Positions 28,207 through 42,804 of a stretch of DNA of 64,000 nucleotides are shown here, in pieces. The position numbers and the translations under genes were made by a program. Where the stretch lies: NCBI RefSeq assembly GCF_026898155.1, contig NZ_CP114029.1:3948001-4012000 (forward strand), written 5' to 3'. This stretch comes from Jiella pelagia. GTDB lineage: Bacteria; Pseudomonadota; Alphaproteobacteria; Rhizobiales; Rhizobiaceae. Below the pieces are notes generated by a model. The model had not been told where the DNA came from. It was given only the letters and a program-made list of their open reading frames with translations, and ran no database searches. Within the stretch, counting starts at the first letter, position 1, and every line of letters begins with the position of its first letter.

Positions 28207-28718
28207 ATGACACTTGGTTCAGACCGTGTCGGAGACGGACAGCCGCAGCTGCTACCCGTGCGAGCCGCCGATTTCGCCGCACTCCTTGCTCTCAACAACG
28301 ACCACGCCGCCGAATTGTCGCTGCTCGACCCGGCAAGCTTCGAGCGCCTCGTCGGCAAGGCATTTCTCGCGAACCAGAGTGCGGGCGCCGACGCTTTCGT
28401 CGTCGCCTTCGATCAGACCGGCGACTATGACAGCGCGAACTTCCTCTGGTTCAAGGCGCGATTCGAGCGCTTCCTCTATGTCGACCGGGTGGTTGTTGCG
28501 CCAGCAGCGCGGGGGAGGGGCTTGCGCGGGCACTTTACGATTCGGTCTTTGCTGCAGCTGAAGCTGCGAGAATCAGTCGAGTGGTCTGCGAAATCAACAT
28601 GGATCCACCGAATCCGGCCTCCACGCGCTTCCACGAGGCGCTCGGTTTCCACCAGGTCGGCCAGGGAACGCTCGATCGGAACGGCAAGACGGTCGGATAT
28701 CATGAGAAGACGGTCTGA
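28207..28718 (+). CDS. GNAT family N-acetyltransferase; one frameshift
   Basis: About 170 residues after repair. It is a GNAT-fold acyl-CoA transferase: FLYVDRVVVAPAARG is strand 4 leading into the acetyl-CoA-binding RGxGLA loop, followed by ALYDSVFAAAEAARIS and the C-terminal NPASTRFHEALGFHQVG strand-helix. The frame breaks in the G-rich run at 28511-28520; adding one G restores the family motif. This break is in a homopolymer and differs from the GAGCTC cases. It lies between the rpoC terminator and rpsL, with no known link to translation; the substrate is unknown. It may be a real pseudogene or a further error. Confidence 0.72.
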
Positions 28719-29059
28719 CTGTCGCCGATCCTGGGTTTTCCGTCGAAATGAACCGTTAATACGTCCTTGAGTGCTTGACGACCCGAGTGTGACCGTTTAG
28801 GAACGCCCCAACAAAGCCGATGTGAGACCGAATTTTCCTGTCGACGCCAAGTCCGGGAAGCAGCCGCCTCAAACAAGGCTTCGTTCAACGAGACGTCAAT
28901 CTCTGGCGCATGACCGTTCGCGGTCCTCTGCTTCTCGTCGGGCTGTTCGCTGAAGGAGGCGAACTCAAGCCCGACTTTGCGCATGACGAGGTCCGCTTCG
29001 TCAGGTGCGTTGGCGCTTCGTTATGGACCTGGGACTGAAAGACTTAGAGGTAGGGTTGG
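28719..29059 (+). other. rpsL upstream region
   Basis: 341 bases with no gene. A good promoter candidate (28775-28803) is listed separately. The remaining stretch to GGTAGGG ahead of the rpsL ATG is probably the 5' leader of the str operon; I see no S7/S12 operator that I can name. Confidence 0.5.
28775..28803 (+). promoter_or_regulatory. Candidate sigma70 promoter of the str operon
   Basis: TTGACG (28775-28780), a 17-base spacer and TAGGAA (28798-28803) fit a housekeeping promoter of the relaxed alphaproteobacterial kind. It lies about 250 bases ahead of rpsL and just after the GNAT gene, where a new transcription unit must begin because rpoC ends in a terminator. Confidence 0.5.
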
Positions 29060-29432
29060 ATGCCGACCATCAACCAATTGATCCGGAAGCCGCGTGTCCG
29101 GCCGACCGAACGTAACACGGTCCCGGCTCTCGAGGCGAACCCGCAGAAGCGCGGCGTTTGCACGCGCGTCTACACGACCACGCCGAAGAAGCCGAACTCG
29201 GCGCTTCTGTAAGGTCGCCAAGGTGCGGCTCGTCAATGGCTACGAAGTCATCGGCTACATTCCGGGTGAGGGCCACAACCTTCAGGAGCACTCCGTCGTG
29301 ATGATCCGCGGCGGTCGCGTGAAGGACCTTCCCGGCGTGCGTTACCACATCATTCGCGGCGTGCTGGATACCCAGGGCGTGAAGAACCGGAAGCAGAGGC
29401 GTTCGAAGTACGGCGCCAAGCGTCCGAAGTAA
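29060..29432 (+). CDS. rpsL: 30S ribosomal protein S12; one frameshift
   Basis: A 123-residue S12 after repair. It starts [12 protein letters not shown] and includes [17 protein letters not shown] and [21 protein letters not shown], with the lysines whose mutation gives streptomycin resistance in their wild-type state. An extra T at 29208 turns CTTCGT into CTTCTGT; without it ALRKVAK is continuous and the length is exact. S12 sits at the decoding centre. Followed by rpsG, 31 bases downstream. Confidence 0.96.
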
Positions 29433-29451
29433 GCTAGTCGCGACCAGTTGA

Positions 29452-29934
<483 letters not shown>

Positions 29935-29964
29935 TTCAAGCTTCCGTCTGAAAGGCGACGCCCC

Positions 29965-32055
<2,091 letters not shown>

Positions 32056-32119
32056 GGACCCTTTCAGGTCGGACCAGTTCGGCTCTCTCGAGCCAAGATG
32101 AAATGAATGGAGTGGCACT

Positions 32120-33296
<1,177 letters not shown>

Positions 33297-33357
33297 CATT
33301 CGCGTCTTCGGCCGGTGCAAAGTGGTCCTTTGGGGCCGCAGGCGCCGGCCGTTTCGT

Positions 33358-33393
33358 CCCTTGTTTCAAGGGGCGGGCGGGAAGGCTTCCCGC
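33358..33393 (+). terminator. Hairpin pair between tuf and rpsJ
   Basis: CCCTTG-TTT-CAAGGG (33358-33372) is followed by GCGGGAA-GGC-TTCCCGC (33377-33393). Neither is followed by a T-run. The pair could be an S10-leader attenuator or a processing site between the str and S10 units, where E. coli has an L4-controlled leader. No direct homology to that leader is claimed. Confidence 0.4.
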
Positions 33394-33478
33394 GCACAGA
33401 TTGGCTGATTTTGAGAATGATAAGCGCTCGGAGAAGGGCCGGCGACAGCCAGCCGCTTCCGACAGAGGACAATAGAAC

Positions 33479-33787
<309 letters not shown>

Positions 33788-33813
33788 TCAGAGCACGGGA
33801 AGGATAGCGCCCC

Positions 33814-34539
33814 ATGCGTTCAGGTGTGATTGCACAGAAGGTCGGCATGACCCGCGTCTATAACGACGCCGGCGAGCATGTTCCGGTCACCGTCCTCAAG
33901 GTCGAGAACCTTCAGGTCGTCGCCCAGCGGACCCGCGAGAAGAACGGCTACACCGCCGTCCAGCTCGGCGCCGGTCTCGCCAAGGTGAAGAATACGTCGA
34001 AGGCCATGCGGGGCGTGTTTGCCCAGGCCTCCGTCGAGCCGAAGCGGAAACTCGTCGAGTTCCGCGTGTCGGAAGACAACATGATCGACGTCGGGTCCGA
34101 GATCACGGCAGAGCACTTCGTGCCTGGGCAGATGGTCGACGTGACCGGCACCTCGATCGGTAAAGGCTTTGCCGGTGCCATGAAGCGCCACAACTTCGGT
34201 GGTCTTCGGGCGACCCACGGCGTGTCCGTTTCGCACCGTTCGCACGGTTCGACCGGTCAGCGCCAGGACCCGGGCAAGGTCTTCAAGAACAAGAAGATGG
34301 CCGGTCACATGGGTCAGGTTCGGGTGACCACTCAGAACCTGCAGATCGTGCGCACCGACCCCGAGAAGGGCCTGATCCTCGTTCGCGGCGCAGTCCCGGG
34401 TTCGAAGGGCGGCTGGATCGAGGTCCGCGACGCCGTGAAGGCAACGTTGCCCGAGAGCGCGCCGAAGCCGGCGGCACTCCGTCAGGCTGCGAACGATGCG
34501 GCTCCGGCCGAAGCGACCGTCACCGAGGGGGCCGAGTAA
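33814..34539 (+). CDS. rplC: 50S ribosomal protein L3
   Basis: A 241-residue L3, longer than in E. coli because of an Ala/Pro-rich C-terminal tail ([21 protein letters not shown]) that is common in Rhizobiales. The conserved core [19 protein letters not shown] and [20 protein letters not shown] is intact. Its stop overlaps the rplD start (TAATG), so translation is coupled. Confidence 0.97.
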   Translation: MRSGVIAQKVGMTRVYNDAGEHVPVTVLKVENLQVVAQRTREKNGYTAVQLGAGLAKVKNTSKAMRGVFAQASVEPKRKLVEFRVSEDNMIDVGSEITAEHFVPGQMVDVTGTSIGKGFAGAMKRHNFGGLRATHGVSVSHRSHGSTGQRQDPGKVFKNKKMAGHMGQVRVTTQNLQIVRTDPEKGLILVRGAVPGSKGGWIEVRDAVKATLPESAPKPAALRQAANDAAPAEATVTEGAE

Positions 34540-35159
34540 TGGACATCACGATCAAGAGCCTCGACGGTGCCGATGCAGGTACCGTGACGCTCGCCGACGA
34601 CATCTTCGGCCTCGAGCCGCGCGAAGACATCCTGCAGCGGATGGTTCGCTGGCAGCTGGCCAAGCGGCAGCAGGGGACGCATCAAACCCTCAGCCGCGGC
34701 GAGATTGCCCGCACCGGCGCGAAGCTATATCGCCAGAAGGGCACCGGCCGGGCTCGTCACGGCTCGGCCCGTGCGCCGCAGTTTCGCGGCGGCGGCAAGG
34801 CACACGGCCCGACGGCCCGCAGCCATGCCCATGATCTTCCGAAGAAGTTCCGGGCACTGGCGCTGAAGCATGCCTTGTCCGCCAAGGCGAAGTCGGGCGG
34901 CCTCATCGTCGTCGACGAGCTGAAGTCGGACGAGGCGAAGACCAAGGCAACGGTGAAGCGTTTTGCCGATCTCGGTCTCGCCAATGCGCTGATCATCGGT
35001 GGCACCGAGCTGGACGACAACTTTTCGCGTTCGGCCCGCAACATTCCGCACATCGACGTCCTGCCGGTGCAGGGCATCAATGTTTACGACATTCTGCGCC
35101 GGCAGACGCTGGTTCTGTCGAAGGCCGCAGTCGAGGCTCTCGAGGAGCGGTTCAAATGA
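34539..35159 (+). CDS. rplD: 50S ribosomal protein L4
   Basis: A 206-residue L4 with the conserved loop [20 protein letters not shown] (residues 68-87) that lines the peptide exit tunnel. L4 represses the S10 operon in gammaproteobacteria; whether it does so here is unknown. It overlaps rplC by one base and rplW by four, so the three are translationally coupled. Confidence 0.97.
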   Translation: MDITIKSLDGADAGTVTLADDIFGLEPREDILQRMVRWQLAKRQQGTHQTLSRGEIARTGAKLYRQKGTGRARHGSARAPQFRGGGKAHGPTARSHAHDLPKKFRALALKHALSAKAKSGGLIVVDELKSDEAKTKATVKRFADLGLANALIIGGTELDDNFSRSARNIPHIDVLPVQGINVYDILRRQTLVLSKAAVEALEERFK

Positions 35160-35449
35160 TCGATCTGCGACATTATGACGTGATCACCTCGCCGGTGATC
35201 ACCGAGAAGTCGACGCTTCTGTCGGAAGTGAACCAGGTGGTTTTCAACGTCCCTGGCACGGCGACCAAGCCGCAGATCAAGGCGGCCGTGGAAGCCCTGT
35301 TCAACGTCAAGGTCTCTGCGGTGAACACCCTGGTCCGCAAGGGCAAGGTCAAGCGCTTCAAGGGCCGGATCGGTCGGCAGAGCGATCAGAAAAAAGCCGT
35401 CGTGACGCTGGCCGAGGGCCAGTCCATCGACGTGTCGACCGGACTCTGA
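35156..35449 (+). CDS. rplW: 50S ribosomal protein L23
   Basis: A 97-residue L23, with the N-terminal [20 protein letters not shown] and the internal [20 protein letters not shown]. It forms the docking site for signal recognition particle and trigger factor at the tunnel exit. ATGA overlap with rplD. Confidence 0.97.
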   Translation: MIDLRHYDVITSPVITEKSTLLSEVNQVVFNVPGTATKPQIKAAVEALFNVKVSAVNTLVRKGKVKRFKGRIGRQSDQKKAVVTLAEGQSIDVSTGL

Positions 35450-35471
35450 GCGGGACCGGAGGAAAAAGCAG

Positions 35472-36309
35472 ATGGCACTGAAGAATTTCAAGCCGAACAC
35501 GCCGAGCCAGCGTCAGCTGGTCATTGTCGACCGTTCGGGGCTCCACAAGGGCAAGCCGGTCAAGCACCTGACCGAGGGGCTCAGCTCCAAGGGCGGGCGC
35601 AACAACACCGGCCGCATCACCGCCCGTTACCAGGGCGGCGGTCACAAGCGCACCTACCGCATCGTCGACTTCAAGCGTCGCAAGCTCGATGTCGCCGGAA
35701 CGGTGGAGCGGCTCGAATACGATCCGAACCGCACGGCCTTCATCGCGCTGATCCGCTATGAGGACGGCGAGCCTCGCCTACATCCTGGCACCGCAGCGAC
35801 TCGCTGCAGGCGACCAGGTCATTGCGGGCCTGTCGGGCGTCGACGTGAAGCCGGGCAATGCGATGCCGCTTTCAGCGATCCCCGTCGGCACCATCATCCA
35901 CAATGTGGAGATGAAGCCGGAAAAGGGCGGCCAGATCGCGCGCTCGGCCGGTTCCTATGCCCAGCTGGTCGGTCGTGATCAGAGCATGGCGATCCTGCGC
36001 CTCAATTCTGGCGAGCAGCGGCTCGTGCCGTCGTCTTGTTTCGCGACGGTCGGCGCGGTGTCGAACCCGGACCACGGCAACATCAATCTCGGCAAGGCCG
36101 GTCGCAGCGTCTGGCTGGGCAGGCGTCCGCATGTGCGCGGCGTCGCGATGAACCCGGTCGACCATCCGCATGGTGGCGGCGAAGGCCGCACATCGGGCGG
36201 TCGCCATCCGGTCAGCCCCTGGGGCAAGCCGACCAAGGGCAAGCGCACGCGCCAGAACAAGTCGACCGACAAGTTCATCATGCGCTCGCGCCATCAGCGC
36301 AAGAAGTAA
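35472..36309 (+). CDS. rplB: 50S ribosomal protein L2; one frameshift
   Basis: A 278-residue L2 after repair. It begins [20 protein letters not shown], holds the N-terminal [20 protein letters not shown] motif, and the C-terminal peptidyl-transferase-proximal block [20 protein letters not shown], with the critical histidine, is complete. GAGCCTC at 35769-35775 replaces GAGCTC; the repair gives [15 protein letters not shown]. It is needed for subunit joining and peptidyl transferase, so a genuine frameshift would be lethal. Confidence 0.96.
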
Positions 36310-36321
36310 GGGAAACTTTCA

Positions 36322-36600
36322 ATGGCACGTTCTGTCTGGAAGGGCCCGTTCGTCGATGGCTTTCTTCTCAAGAAGGCCGACAAGGCCCGTTCGAGTGGTC
36401 GTAACGACGTCATCAAGATCTGGAGCCGGCGGTCGACGATCCTGCCGCAGTTCGTGGGTCTGACCTTCGGCGTCTACAACGGCAACAAGCACATTCCGGT
36501 TTCGGTCAACGAGGACATGGTCGGACACAAGTTCGGCGAGTTCGCCCCGACCCGCACCTACTACGGCCACGGCGCCGACAAGAAGGCGAAGAGGAAGTAA
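36322..36600 (+). CDS. rpsS: 30S ribosomal protein S19
   Basis: A 92-residue S19, beginning [20 protein letters not shown] and containing [20 protein letters not shown] and [13 protein letters not shown]. It binds the 30S head next to S13. It lies 12 bases after rplB and two bases before rplV. Confidence 0.97.
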   Translation: MARSVWKGPFVDGFLLKKADKARSSGRNDVIKIWSRRSTILPQFVGLTFGVYNGNKHIPVSVNEDMVGHKFGEFAPTRTYYGHGADKKAKRK

Positions 36601-36602
36601 CA

Positions 36603-36991
36603 ATGGGCAAGGCGAAAGCCGAGCGTCGGCTTGCGGAGAACGAGGCAAGGGCAGTGGCCCGCTCGATTCGCGTCAGCCCGCAGAAACTCAATCTGGTCGC
36701 GCAGCTGATCCGCGGCAAGAAAGTCGATCGCGCGCTCGCAGATCTCACCTTCTCGCGCAAGCGCATTGCCGAGACGGTCAAGAAGACGCTGGAAAGCGCC
36801 ATCGCGAACGCCGAGAACAACCACGATCTCGACGTTGACGCTCTGGTCGTCGCCGAGGCCTATGTCGGCAAGTCGATCACGATGAAGCGCTTCCACGCTC
36901 GCGGTCGCGGCCGTGCAAGCCGGGTCGAGAAGCCGTTCGCGCATCTGACCATCGTCGTGCGCGAAGTCGAGGAAGTCGAGGAGGCCGCGTA

Positions 36992-36992
<1 letters not shown>
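36603..36992 (+). CDS. rplV: 50S ribosomal protein L22
   Basis: A 129-residue L22. The conserved N-terminal [20 protein letters not shown] and the tunnel-hairpin block [19 protein letters not shown] are present; the latter is where macrolide-resistance changes occur. The C-terminal acidic tail EVEEVEEAA is an alphaproteobacterial extension. The stop overlaps the rpsC ATG. Confidence 0.97.
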
Positions 36993-37711
<719 letters not shown>

Positions 37712-37741
37712 GGGCCGGTTGAGAATTCGGAGTAGACAAAG

Positions 37742-38155
37742 ATGCTACAGCCAAAGCGAACGAAGTACCGGAAGGCGTTCAAGGGACGCATTCACGGTAC
37801 CGCCAAGGGTGGGACGGCCCTCAACTTCGGCGCCTTCGGTCTGAAGGCGCTGGAGCCGGAGCGGGTCACCGCTCGCCAGATCGAGGCGGCTCGCCGCGCG
37901 ATCACCCGCCAGATGAAACGCCAGGGCCGGGTGTGGATCCGGATTTTCCCTGACCTTCCGGTCACGTCGAAGCCGACGGAAGTCCGCATGGGTAAGGGTA
38001 AGGGCGGCGTTGACTACTGGGCGGCTCGGGTTCATCCCGGTCGCATCATGTTCGAGATCGACGGCGTGCCTGAAGATATCGCCCGCGAGGCCCTGCGCCT
38101 CGGCGCGGCCAAGTTGCCGGTTCGCACGCGCTTCATCCAGCGCATTGCGGAATGA
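37742..38155 (+). CDS. rplP: 50S ribosomal protein L16
   Basis: A 137-residue L16 starting [19 protein letters not shown]. The [20 protein letters not shown] and [20 protein letters not shown] blocks are intact; the latter includes the arginine hydroxylated in E. coli. It positions the aminoacyl-tRNA at the A site. 30 bases separate it from rpsC. Confidence 0.97.
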   Translation: MLQPKRTKYRKAFKGRIHGTAKGGTALNFGAFGLKALEPERVTARQIEAARRAITRQMKRQGRVWIRIFPDLPVTSKPTEVRMGKGKGGVDYWAARVHPGRIMFEIDGVPEDIAREALRLGAAKLPVRTRFIQRIAE

Positions 38156-38169
38156 TAGGAGAGTTTGAC

Positions 38170-38371
38170 GTGAAAGCTTCCGACGTCAGGACTATGACCC
38201 AGGACGAACTCACCGACGAGCCTCGCCAAGCTGAAGAAAGAGCAGTTCAACCTGCGTTTCCAGCGGGCCACGGGTCAACTCGAGAACACCGCGCGCGTGC
38301 GCCAGGTTCGTCGCGACATCGCGCGGATCAAGACGGTCGCACGGGCCAAGTCGGCCGACGCGAAGGCCTGA
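38170..38371 (+). CDS. rpmC: 50S ribosomal protein L29; one frameshift
   Basis: A 66-residue L29 starting at GTG 38170 ([18 protein letters not shown]). GAGCCTC at 38218-38224 breaks it; the repair gives [23 protein letters not shown], split here over residues 15-37, the family core. Because the gene is so short, the break leaves no recognisable full-length reading frame and automatic annotation would probably miss it. It sits near the tunnel exit beside L23. An ATG 18 bases upstream is in frame but less likely. Confidence 0.93.
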
Positions 38372-38382
38372 AGGACGAGACA

Positions 38383-38640
38383 ATGCCGAAACGCATTCTG
38401 CAGGGGACGGTGGTCTCCGACAAGAACGACAAGACGGTTGTGGTGCTGGTGGAACGTCGTTTCGCCCATCCGCTGCTGAAGAAGACCGTGCGCCGGTCGA
38501 AGAAGTACAAGGCGCACGACGCTCAGAACGAGTGCAAGGTCGGCGACATCGTCTCCATCCAGGAGTCGCGGCCGATCTCCAAGGACAAGAGCTGGATTGT
38601 CGTTTCCAGCGCGTCGACGACGGCGCAAGCAGCAAGTTGA
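38383..38640 (+). CDS. rpsQ: 30S ribosomal protein S17
   Basis: An 85-residue S17 of OB fold, beginning [20 protein letters not shown], with the [20 protein letters not shown] block and the [19 protein letters not shown] strand. It is a primary 16S-binding protein. It begins 11 bases after the repaired rpmC stop, which supports that repair. Confidence 0.96.
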   Translation: MPKRILQGTVVSDKNDKTVVVLVERRFAHPLLKKTVRRSKKYKAHDAQNECKVGDIVSIQESRPISKDKSWIVVSSASTTAQAAS

Positions 38641-38705
38641 ACGAATGCGCCGGTTCGCCGCACATGGCGGCGCTCCCGGCGACAAGCTTTTGAAGGCGGC
38701 CTGAC

Positions 38706-39074
38706 ATGATTCAGATGCAAACAAACCTCGACGTCGCCGATAACTCGGGCGCCCGTCGTGTCATGTGCATCAAGGTTCTGGGCGGCTCGAAGCGGAAGTA
38801 CGCCTCGGTCGGCGACGTCATCGTCGTGTCCGTGAAGGAGGCGATCCCGCGCGGCCGTGTCAAGAAGGGCGACGTGATGAAGGCCGTGGTGGTGCGTACC
38901 GCCAAGGACATCCGTCGCGCCGACGGCTCGGTCATCCGGTTTGACCGGAACGCCGCCGTCCTGATCGACAACAAGAAAGAGCCGATCGGCACCCGTATCT
39001 TCGGACCGGTTCCCCGCGAGCTTCGCGGCAAGAACCACATGAAGATCGTGTCGCTCGCCCCCGAAGTTCTTTAA
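38706..39074 (+). CDS. rplN: 50S ribosomal protein L14
   Basis: A 122-residue L14, the standard length, beginning [20 protein letters not shown] and ending [11 protein letters not shown]. It forms an intersubunit bridge and binds the silencing factor RsfS. A 65-base spacer separates it from rpsQ, larger than the other gaps of the cluster. Confidence 0.97.
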   Translation: MIQMQTNLDVADNSGARRVMCIKVLGGSKRKYASVGDVIVVSVKEAIPRGRVKKGDVMKAVVVRTAKDIRRADGSVIRFDRNAAVLIDNKKEPIGTRIFGPVPRELRGKNHMKIVSLAPEVL

Positions 39075-39088
39075 GAGGAGAGCGGACG

Positions 39089-39403
39089 ATGCAGAAGATC
39101 CGCAAAGGCGACACAGTCGTCGTGCTCGCCGGCAAGGACAAGGGCCGGTCGGGCGAAGTCATCAAGATGATGCCCAAGGACGAAAAGGCCTTGGTGCAGG
39201 GCGTGAACATGGTCAAGCGCCATCAACGCCAGACCGCTTCCCAGGAAGCCGGCATCATCTCCAAGGAAGCCCCGATCCACCTGTCGAACCTCGCGGTCGC
39301 CGACCCGAAGGACGGCAAGGCCACTCGAATCGGATTCAAGACTCTCGAAGACGGCACCAAGGTGCGCGTCGCCAAGCGTTCGGGGGAACAGATCAATGGC
39401 TGA
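39089..39403 (+). CDS. rplX: 50S ribosomal protein L24
   Basis: A 104-residue L24 with an N-terminal KOW motif ([20 protein letters not shown]) and the conserved [19 protein letters not shown] region. It is an assembly initiator of the 50S subunit. It overlaps rplE by eight bases, so the pair is coupled. Confidence 0.97.
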   Translation: MQKIRKGDTVVVLAGKDKGRSGEVIKMMPKDEKALVQGVNMVKRHQRQTASQEAGIISKEAPIHLSNLAVADPKDGKATRIGFKTLEDGTKVRVAKRSGEQING

Positions 39404-39959
39404 AGCTGCTACTTACGAGCCGCGCCTTAAGCGCGTCTATCGCGAGGACGTCCGCAAGGCGCTGCAGGAAGAGTTCTCTTACGAGAACGACATGCAGATG
39501 CCGCGCCTCGACAAGATCGTCATCAACATGGGTGTCGGTGAAGCCACCGGTGACTCCAAGAAGCCGACGGTCGCTGCCGAGGACCTCGCACGGATCGCCG
39601 GCCAGAAGCCGGTCATCACCCGCGCAGGCAAGTCGATCGCAGGATTCAAGGTCCGCGAAGGCATGCCGATCGGCTGCAAGGTGACGCTGCGCCGCGAGCG
39701 CATGTACGAGTTCGTGGATCGGCTGATCCAGATCGCACTGCCCCGGGTCCGCGATTTCCGCGGCCTCAACCCGAAGAGCTTTGACGGCCGTGGCAACTTC
39801 GCCATGGGCATCAAGGAGCACATCGTGTTCCCCGAGATCAACTACGACAAGGTCGATCAGATGTGGGGCATGGACATCATCGTTTGTACGACGGCCAAGT
39901 CGGACGAGGAAGCGCGCGCACTTCTCAAGGCGCTCAATTTCCCCTTCCGCACCAACTGA
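39396..39959 (+). CDS. rplE: 50S ribosomal protein L5
   Basis: A 187-residue L5, with [20 protein letters not shown] and the P-site loop block [20 protein letters not shown]. It carries 5S rRNA into the central protuberance with L18 and L25. The start overlaps the end of rplX. Confidence 0.97.
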   Translation: MAEAATYEPRLKRVYREDVRKALQEEFSYENDMQMPRLDKIVINMGVGEATGDSKKPTVAAEDLARIAGQKPVITRAGKSIAGFKVREGMPIGCKVTLRRERMYEFVDRLIQIALPRVRDFRGLNPKSFDGRGNFAMGIKEHIVFPEINYDKVDQMWGMDIIVCTTAKSDEEARALLKALNFPFRTN

Positions 39960-39993
39960 CGCCCGTAACGGCAGACGAGCAAAGGACGAGATA

Positions 39994-40299
39994 ATGGCCA
40001 AGAAGGGCATGATCGAACAGAACAAGCACCGTCAGGAACTGGTGGCGAAATACGCTGCCAAGCGGGCTGCTCTGAAGGCGATCACCAAGAATGCCGACGC
40101 TCCCATGGAAGAGCGTTTCAAGGCGCAGCTGGCACTTGCCGAGCTGCCCCGCAACGGTTCGAAGGTCCGCATCCGCAATCGCTGCGAAGTGACCGGTCGG
40201 CCCCGCGCCTACTATCGCAAGCTCAAGATGAGCCGTATCGCGCTCCGGGAACTCGGCAATAGCGGCCAGATCCCCGGCATCGTCAAGTCGAGCTGGTAA
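39994..40299 (+). CDS. rpsN: 30S ribosomal protein S14
   Basis: A 101-residue S14 of the long, zinc-free type: the C-terminal region reads [20 protein letters not shown] without the CxxC pairs of short S14. It lies between rplE and rpsH with AAGGACGAG before its ATG. Confidence 0.97.
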   Translation: MAKKGMIEQNKHRQELVAKYAAKRAALKAITKNADAPMEERFKAQLALAELPRNGSKVRIRNRCEVTGRPRAYYRKLKMSRIALRELGNSGQIPGIVKSSW

Positions 40300-40311
40300 G
40301 GAGGGTTCGTC

Positions 40312-40710
40312 ATGTCTTTGTCTGATCCGCTCGGCGACATGCTGACCCGCATCCGCAACGCCGTCATGCGCAACAAGTCGTCGGTTTCTACGCCGGCCTC
40401 GAAGCTGCGTGGCCGCGTGCTCGACGTCCTGAAGGACGAGGGCTACATCCGCGGCTATACGCTCACCGATTTCGGCAACGGCAAGTCCGAGTTCGAGATT
40501 GAGCTGAAGTACTACGAGGGCCAGGCGGTGATTCGCGAGATCGGTCGTGTCTCAAAGCCAGGCCGCCGCGTCTATGTCTCGGCCAAGACGATCCCGCTGG
40601 TCGCCAACGGTCTCGGCATTTCCGTCTTGTCGACGCCGAAGGGCGTCATGGCCGACCATAGTGCTCGCGAGCAGAATGTCGGCGGCGAGATTCTCTGCCG
40701 GGTCTTCTGA
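40312..40710 (+). CDS. rpsH: 30S ribosomal protein S8
   Basis: A 132-residue S8, beginning [20 protein letters not shown] and ending in the conserved [18 protein letters not shown]...GGEILCRVF. It is a primary 16S-binding protein and autoregulates the spc operon in E. coli by binding near rplE. A 154-base gap follows before rplF. Confidence 0.97.
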   Translation: MSLSDPLGDMLTRIRNAVMRNKSSVSTPASKLRGRVLDVLKDEGYIRGYTLTDFGNGKSEFEIELKYYEGQAVIREIGRVSKPGRRVYVSAKTIPLVANGLGISVLSTPKGVMADHSAREQNVGGEILCRVF

Positions 40711-40864
40711 CGCGGCAAAAAATGTGCCATAGGGCGGCACGCGCACTGGCCGGTGGCCGATGCGCCCGCCCTTCGGCGTTTGATGAATGCCTTTAATGAA
40801 CGCATGCGCCTGTCGCCTCGAAAGGGCATATGGCAGCCATGCACGAAACGGACAGGGTTTCGAA

Positions 40865-41398
40865 ATGTCTCGTATTGGTAAGAAGCCTGTGGTCATTCCC
40901 GATGGCGTCACCGCCACGGTCGAAGGCCAGACGGTCAAGGCCAAGGGTCCGAAGGGCGAACTCGCCTTCGTCGTCAACGACGAAGTGCTGGTGAAGCTCG
41001 AGGATACCGGCGTCAAGGTCGACCCGCGCGACCAGTCGAAGGTGGCACGCTCCAAGTGGGGCATGTCACGCACGATGATCGAAAACATCTTTGCCGGCGT
41101 GAAGACGGGCTTCGAGAAGAAGCTCGAGATCAACGGCGTCGGCTATCGCGCCGCCATGCAGGGCAAGAACCTGCAGCTGTCGCTCGGCTTCTCGCACGAG
41201 GTGGTCTACAAGACCCCCGAAGGCATCGCGATCGCCGTGCCGAAGCCGACTGAAATCATCGTCACCGGCATCGACAAGCAGCAGGTCGGCCAGGTGGCTG
41301 CGGAGATCCGCGAGTATCGTGGTCCCGAGCCCTACAAGGGCAAGGGCGTGAAGTACGCGGGCGAGAAGATCGTCCGTAAGGAAGGCAAGAAGAAGTAA
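40865..41398 (+). CDS. rplF: 50S ribosomal protein L6
   Basis: A 177-residue L6, beginning [20 protein letters not shown]. The conserved C-terminal [20 protein letters not shown] binds the sarcin-ricin region. I use the ATG at 40865; longer in-frame starts upstream lie in the rpsH-rplF gap and have no support. Confidence 0.97.
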   Translation: MSRIGKKPVVIPDGVTATVEGQTVKAKGPKGELAFVVNDEVLVKLEDTGVKVDPRDQSKVARSKWGMSRTMIENIFAGVKTGFEKKLEINGVGYRAAMQGKNLQLSLGFSHEVVYKTPEGIAIAVPKPTEIIVTGIDKQQVGQVAAEIREYRGPEPYKGKGVKYAGEKIVRKEGKKK

Positions 41399-41407
41399 GG
41401 TCCCGTC

Positions 41408-41770
41408 ATGGCTACTCCTAAGGAATCCCTGCGGCGCCGTGCTTCGCGAATCCGCCGCTCGCTCAAGAAGGTCGCGAACGGCCGCCCGCGTCTGTCGGTG
41501 CACCGCTCGTCGAAGAACATCTACGCTCAGATCATCGACGACGCCGCCGGGCGCACGCTCGCCGCGGCTTCGACGCTCGAGCCGACGCTGCGTGACGGTC
41601 TGAAGACCGGTGCCGACGTCGCGGCTGCGACTGCGGTCGGCAAGCTGGTCGCCGAGCGCGCCAAGGAAGCGGGCGTCACCGACGTCGTCTTCGATCGCGG
41701 CGCGTTCATCTATCACGGCCGGATCAAGGCCTTGGCCGATTCGGCTCGCGAGGCCGGCCTGAACTTCTGA
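41408..41770 (+). CDS. rplR: 50S ribosomal protein L18
   Basis: A 120-residue L18, with [20 protein letters not shown] at the N-terminus, [20 protein letters not shown] and the C-terminal [20 protein letters not shown]. It binds 5S rRNA. It lies ten bases after rplF and about 105 bases before rpsE. Confidence 0.97.
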   Translation: MATPKESLRRRASRIRRSLKKVANGRPRLSVHRSSKNIYAQIIDDAAGRTLAAASTLEPTLRDGLKTGADVAAATAVGKLVAERAKEAGVTDVVFDRGAFIYHGRIKALADSAREAGLNF

Positions 41771-41875
41771 TCGGGCCATCGTCTCTTGCGGTGGCGCACG
41801 CGCCGCCGCTTCGCCTCGGCCGCCCAAGGGCGGCCGTTACCATGGACGCCACCGGAAAAAAACAAGGACTAGGAT

Positions 41876-42460
41876 ATGGCGCCTCGTAACGATCGCAATG
41901 ATCGCCGTGACGATCACGACGACGGTTTCGTCGACAAGCTCGTTCACATCAACCGCGTCGCGAAAGTCGTGAAGGGTGGTCGGCGCTTCGGCTTCGCCGC
42001 TCTCGTCGTCGTCGGCGACCTCAAGGGCCGCGTCGGCTTCGGCCACGGCAAGGCTCGCGAAGTGCCCGAAGCGATCCGCAAGGCGACGGAAGCCGCCAAG
42101 CGCGACCTGATCTTCGTGCCGCTGCGCGATGGCCGCACGCTGCACCATGACGCCACCGGCCGCCACGGCGCCGGCAACGTTATCCTGCGCGCCGCCGAGG
42201 CCGGTACCGGCATCATCGCCGGCGGTCCGATGCGCGCGGTCTTCGAGGCCGTCGGCATGCACGACGTCGTCGCCAAGTCGCTCGGCTCGTCGAACCCCTA
42301 CAACATGGTTCGCGCCACCTTCGACGCGTTGAAGAACGCGACCCATCCGAAGGACGTCGCAGCCCGCCGCGGCATCAAGTACTCGACGCTGCAGGCCCGC
42401 CGCCAGGATCATCGTGGCGCGGCTCCCGCCGCCGCCGAGGAATCCGTCGCTGCTGAATGA
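41876..42460 (+). CDS. rpsE: 30S ribosomal protein S5
   Basis: A 194-residue S5. The dsRNA-binding N-domain contains [20 protein letters not shown] (the spectinomycin and ram region), and the C-domain contains [20 protein letters not shown]. The N-terminal [13 protein letters not shown] stretch and Ala-rich tail are usual in Rhizobiales. AGGATAT precedes the ATG. Confidence 0.97.
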   Translation: MAPRNDRNDRRDDHDDGFVDKLVHINRVAKVVKGGRRFGFAALVVVGDLKGRVGFGHGKAREVPEAIRKATEAAKRDLIFVPLRDGRTLHHDATGRHGAGNVILRAAEAGTGIIAGGPMRAVFEAVGMHDVVAKSLGSSNPYNMVRATFDALKNATHPKDVAARRGIKYSTLQARRQDHRGAAPAAAEESVAAE

Positions 42461-42494
42461 CGGCCGTCGTGCCATCGATTGAAGGAGCCTGAGC

Positions 42495-42698
42495 ATGGCC
42501 AAAGACAAGACCGCCGGCAAGACGGTGACCGTCGAGCAGATCGGCAGCCCCATCCGCCGTCCGAAGGACCAGCGCCAGACCCTGGCCGGCCTCGGTCTCG
42601 GCAAGATGAACCGCCGCCGCACCCTGGAAGACACGCCCGCCATCCGCGGGATGATCGCCAAGGTCCAGCACATGGTCCGGGTCGTCGACGAGGCCTGA
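42495..42698 (+). CDS. rpmD: 50S ribosomal protein L30
   Basis: A 67-residue L30. The core reads [20 protein letters not shown] and [20 protein letters not shown], ending [20 protein letters not shown] precedes the start. A terminator-like hairpin follows 20 bases after its stop. Confidence 0.97.
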   Translation: MAKDKTAGKTVTVEQIGSPIRRPKDQRQTLAGLGLGKMNRRRTLEDTPAIRGMIAKVQHMVRVVDEA

Positions 42699-42718
42699 AC
42701 GCCTCGGCAGAAGCCTAA

Positions 42719-42751
42719 GCGCCCTCGCTCGCGGGGGCGCGACCCCTTTTT
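42719..42751 (+). terminator. Terminator-like hairpin between rpmD and rplO
   Basis: GCGCCC (42719-42724) pairs with GGGCGC (42735-42740) across ten bases, and a run of five T (42747-42751) follows after six bases. The stem is short and set off from the T-run, so it is probably a weak terminator or attenuator inside the spc cluster. Confidence 0.45.
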
Positions 42752-42804
42752 ACCAGGTAGCCTCTGAGCGCTGAAGCGGCTCGCGGCGGCCAAGGAGAAG
42801 AGAC

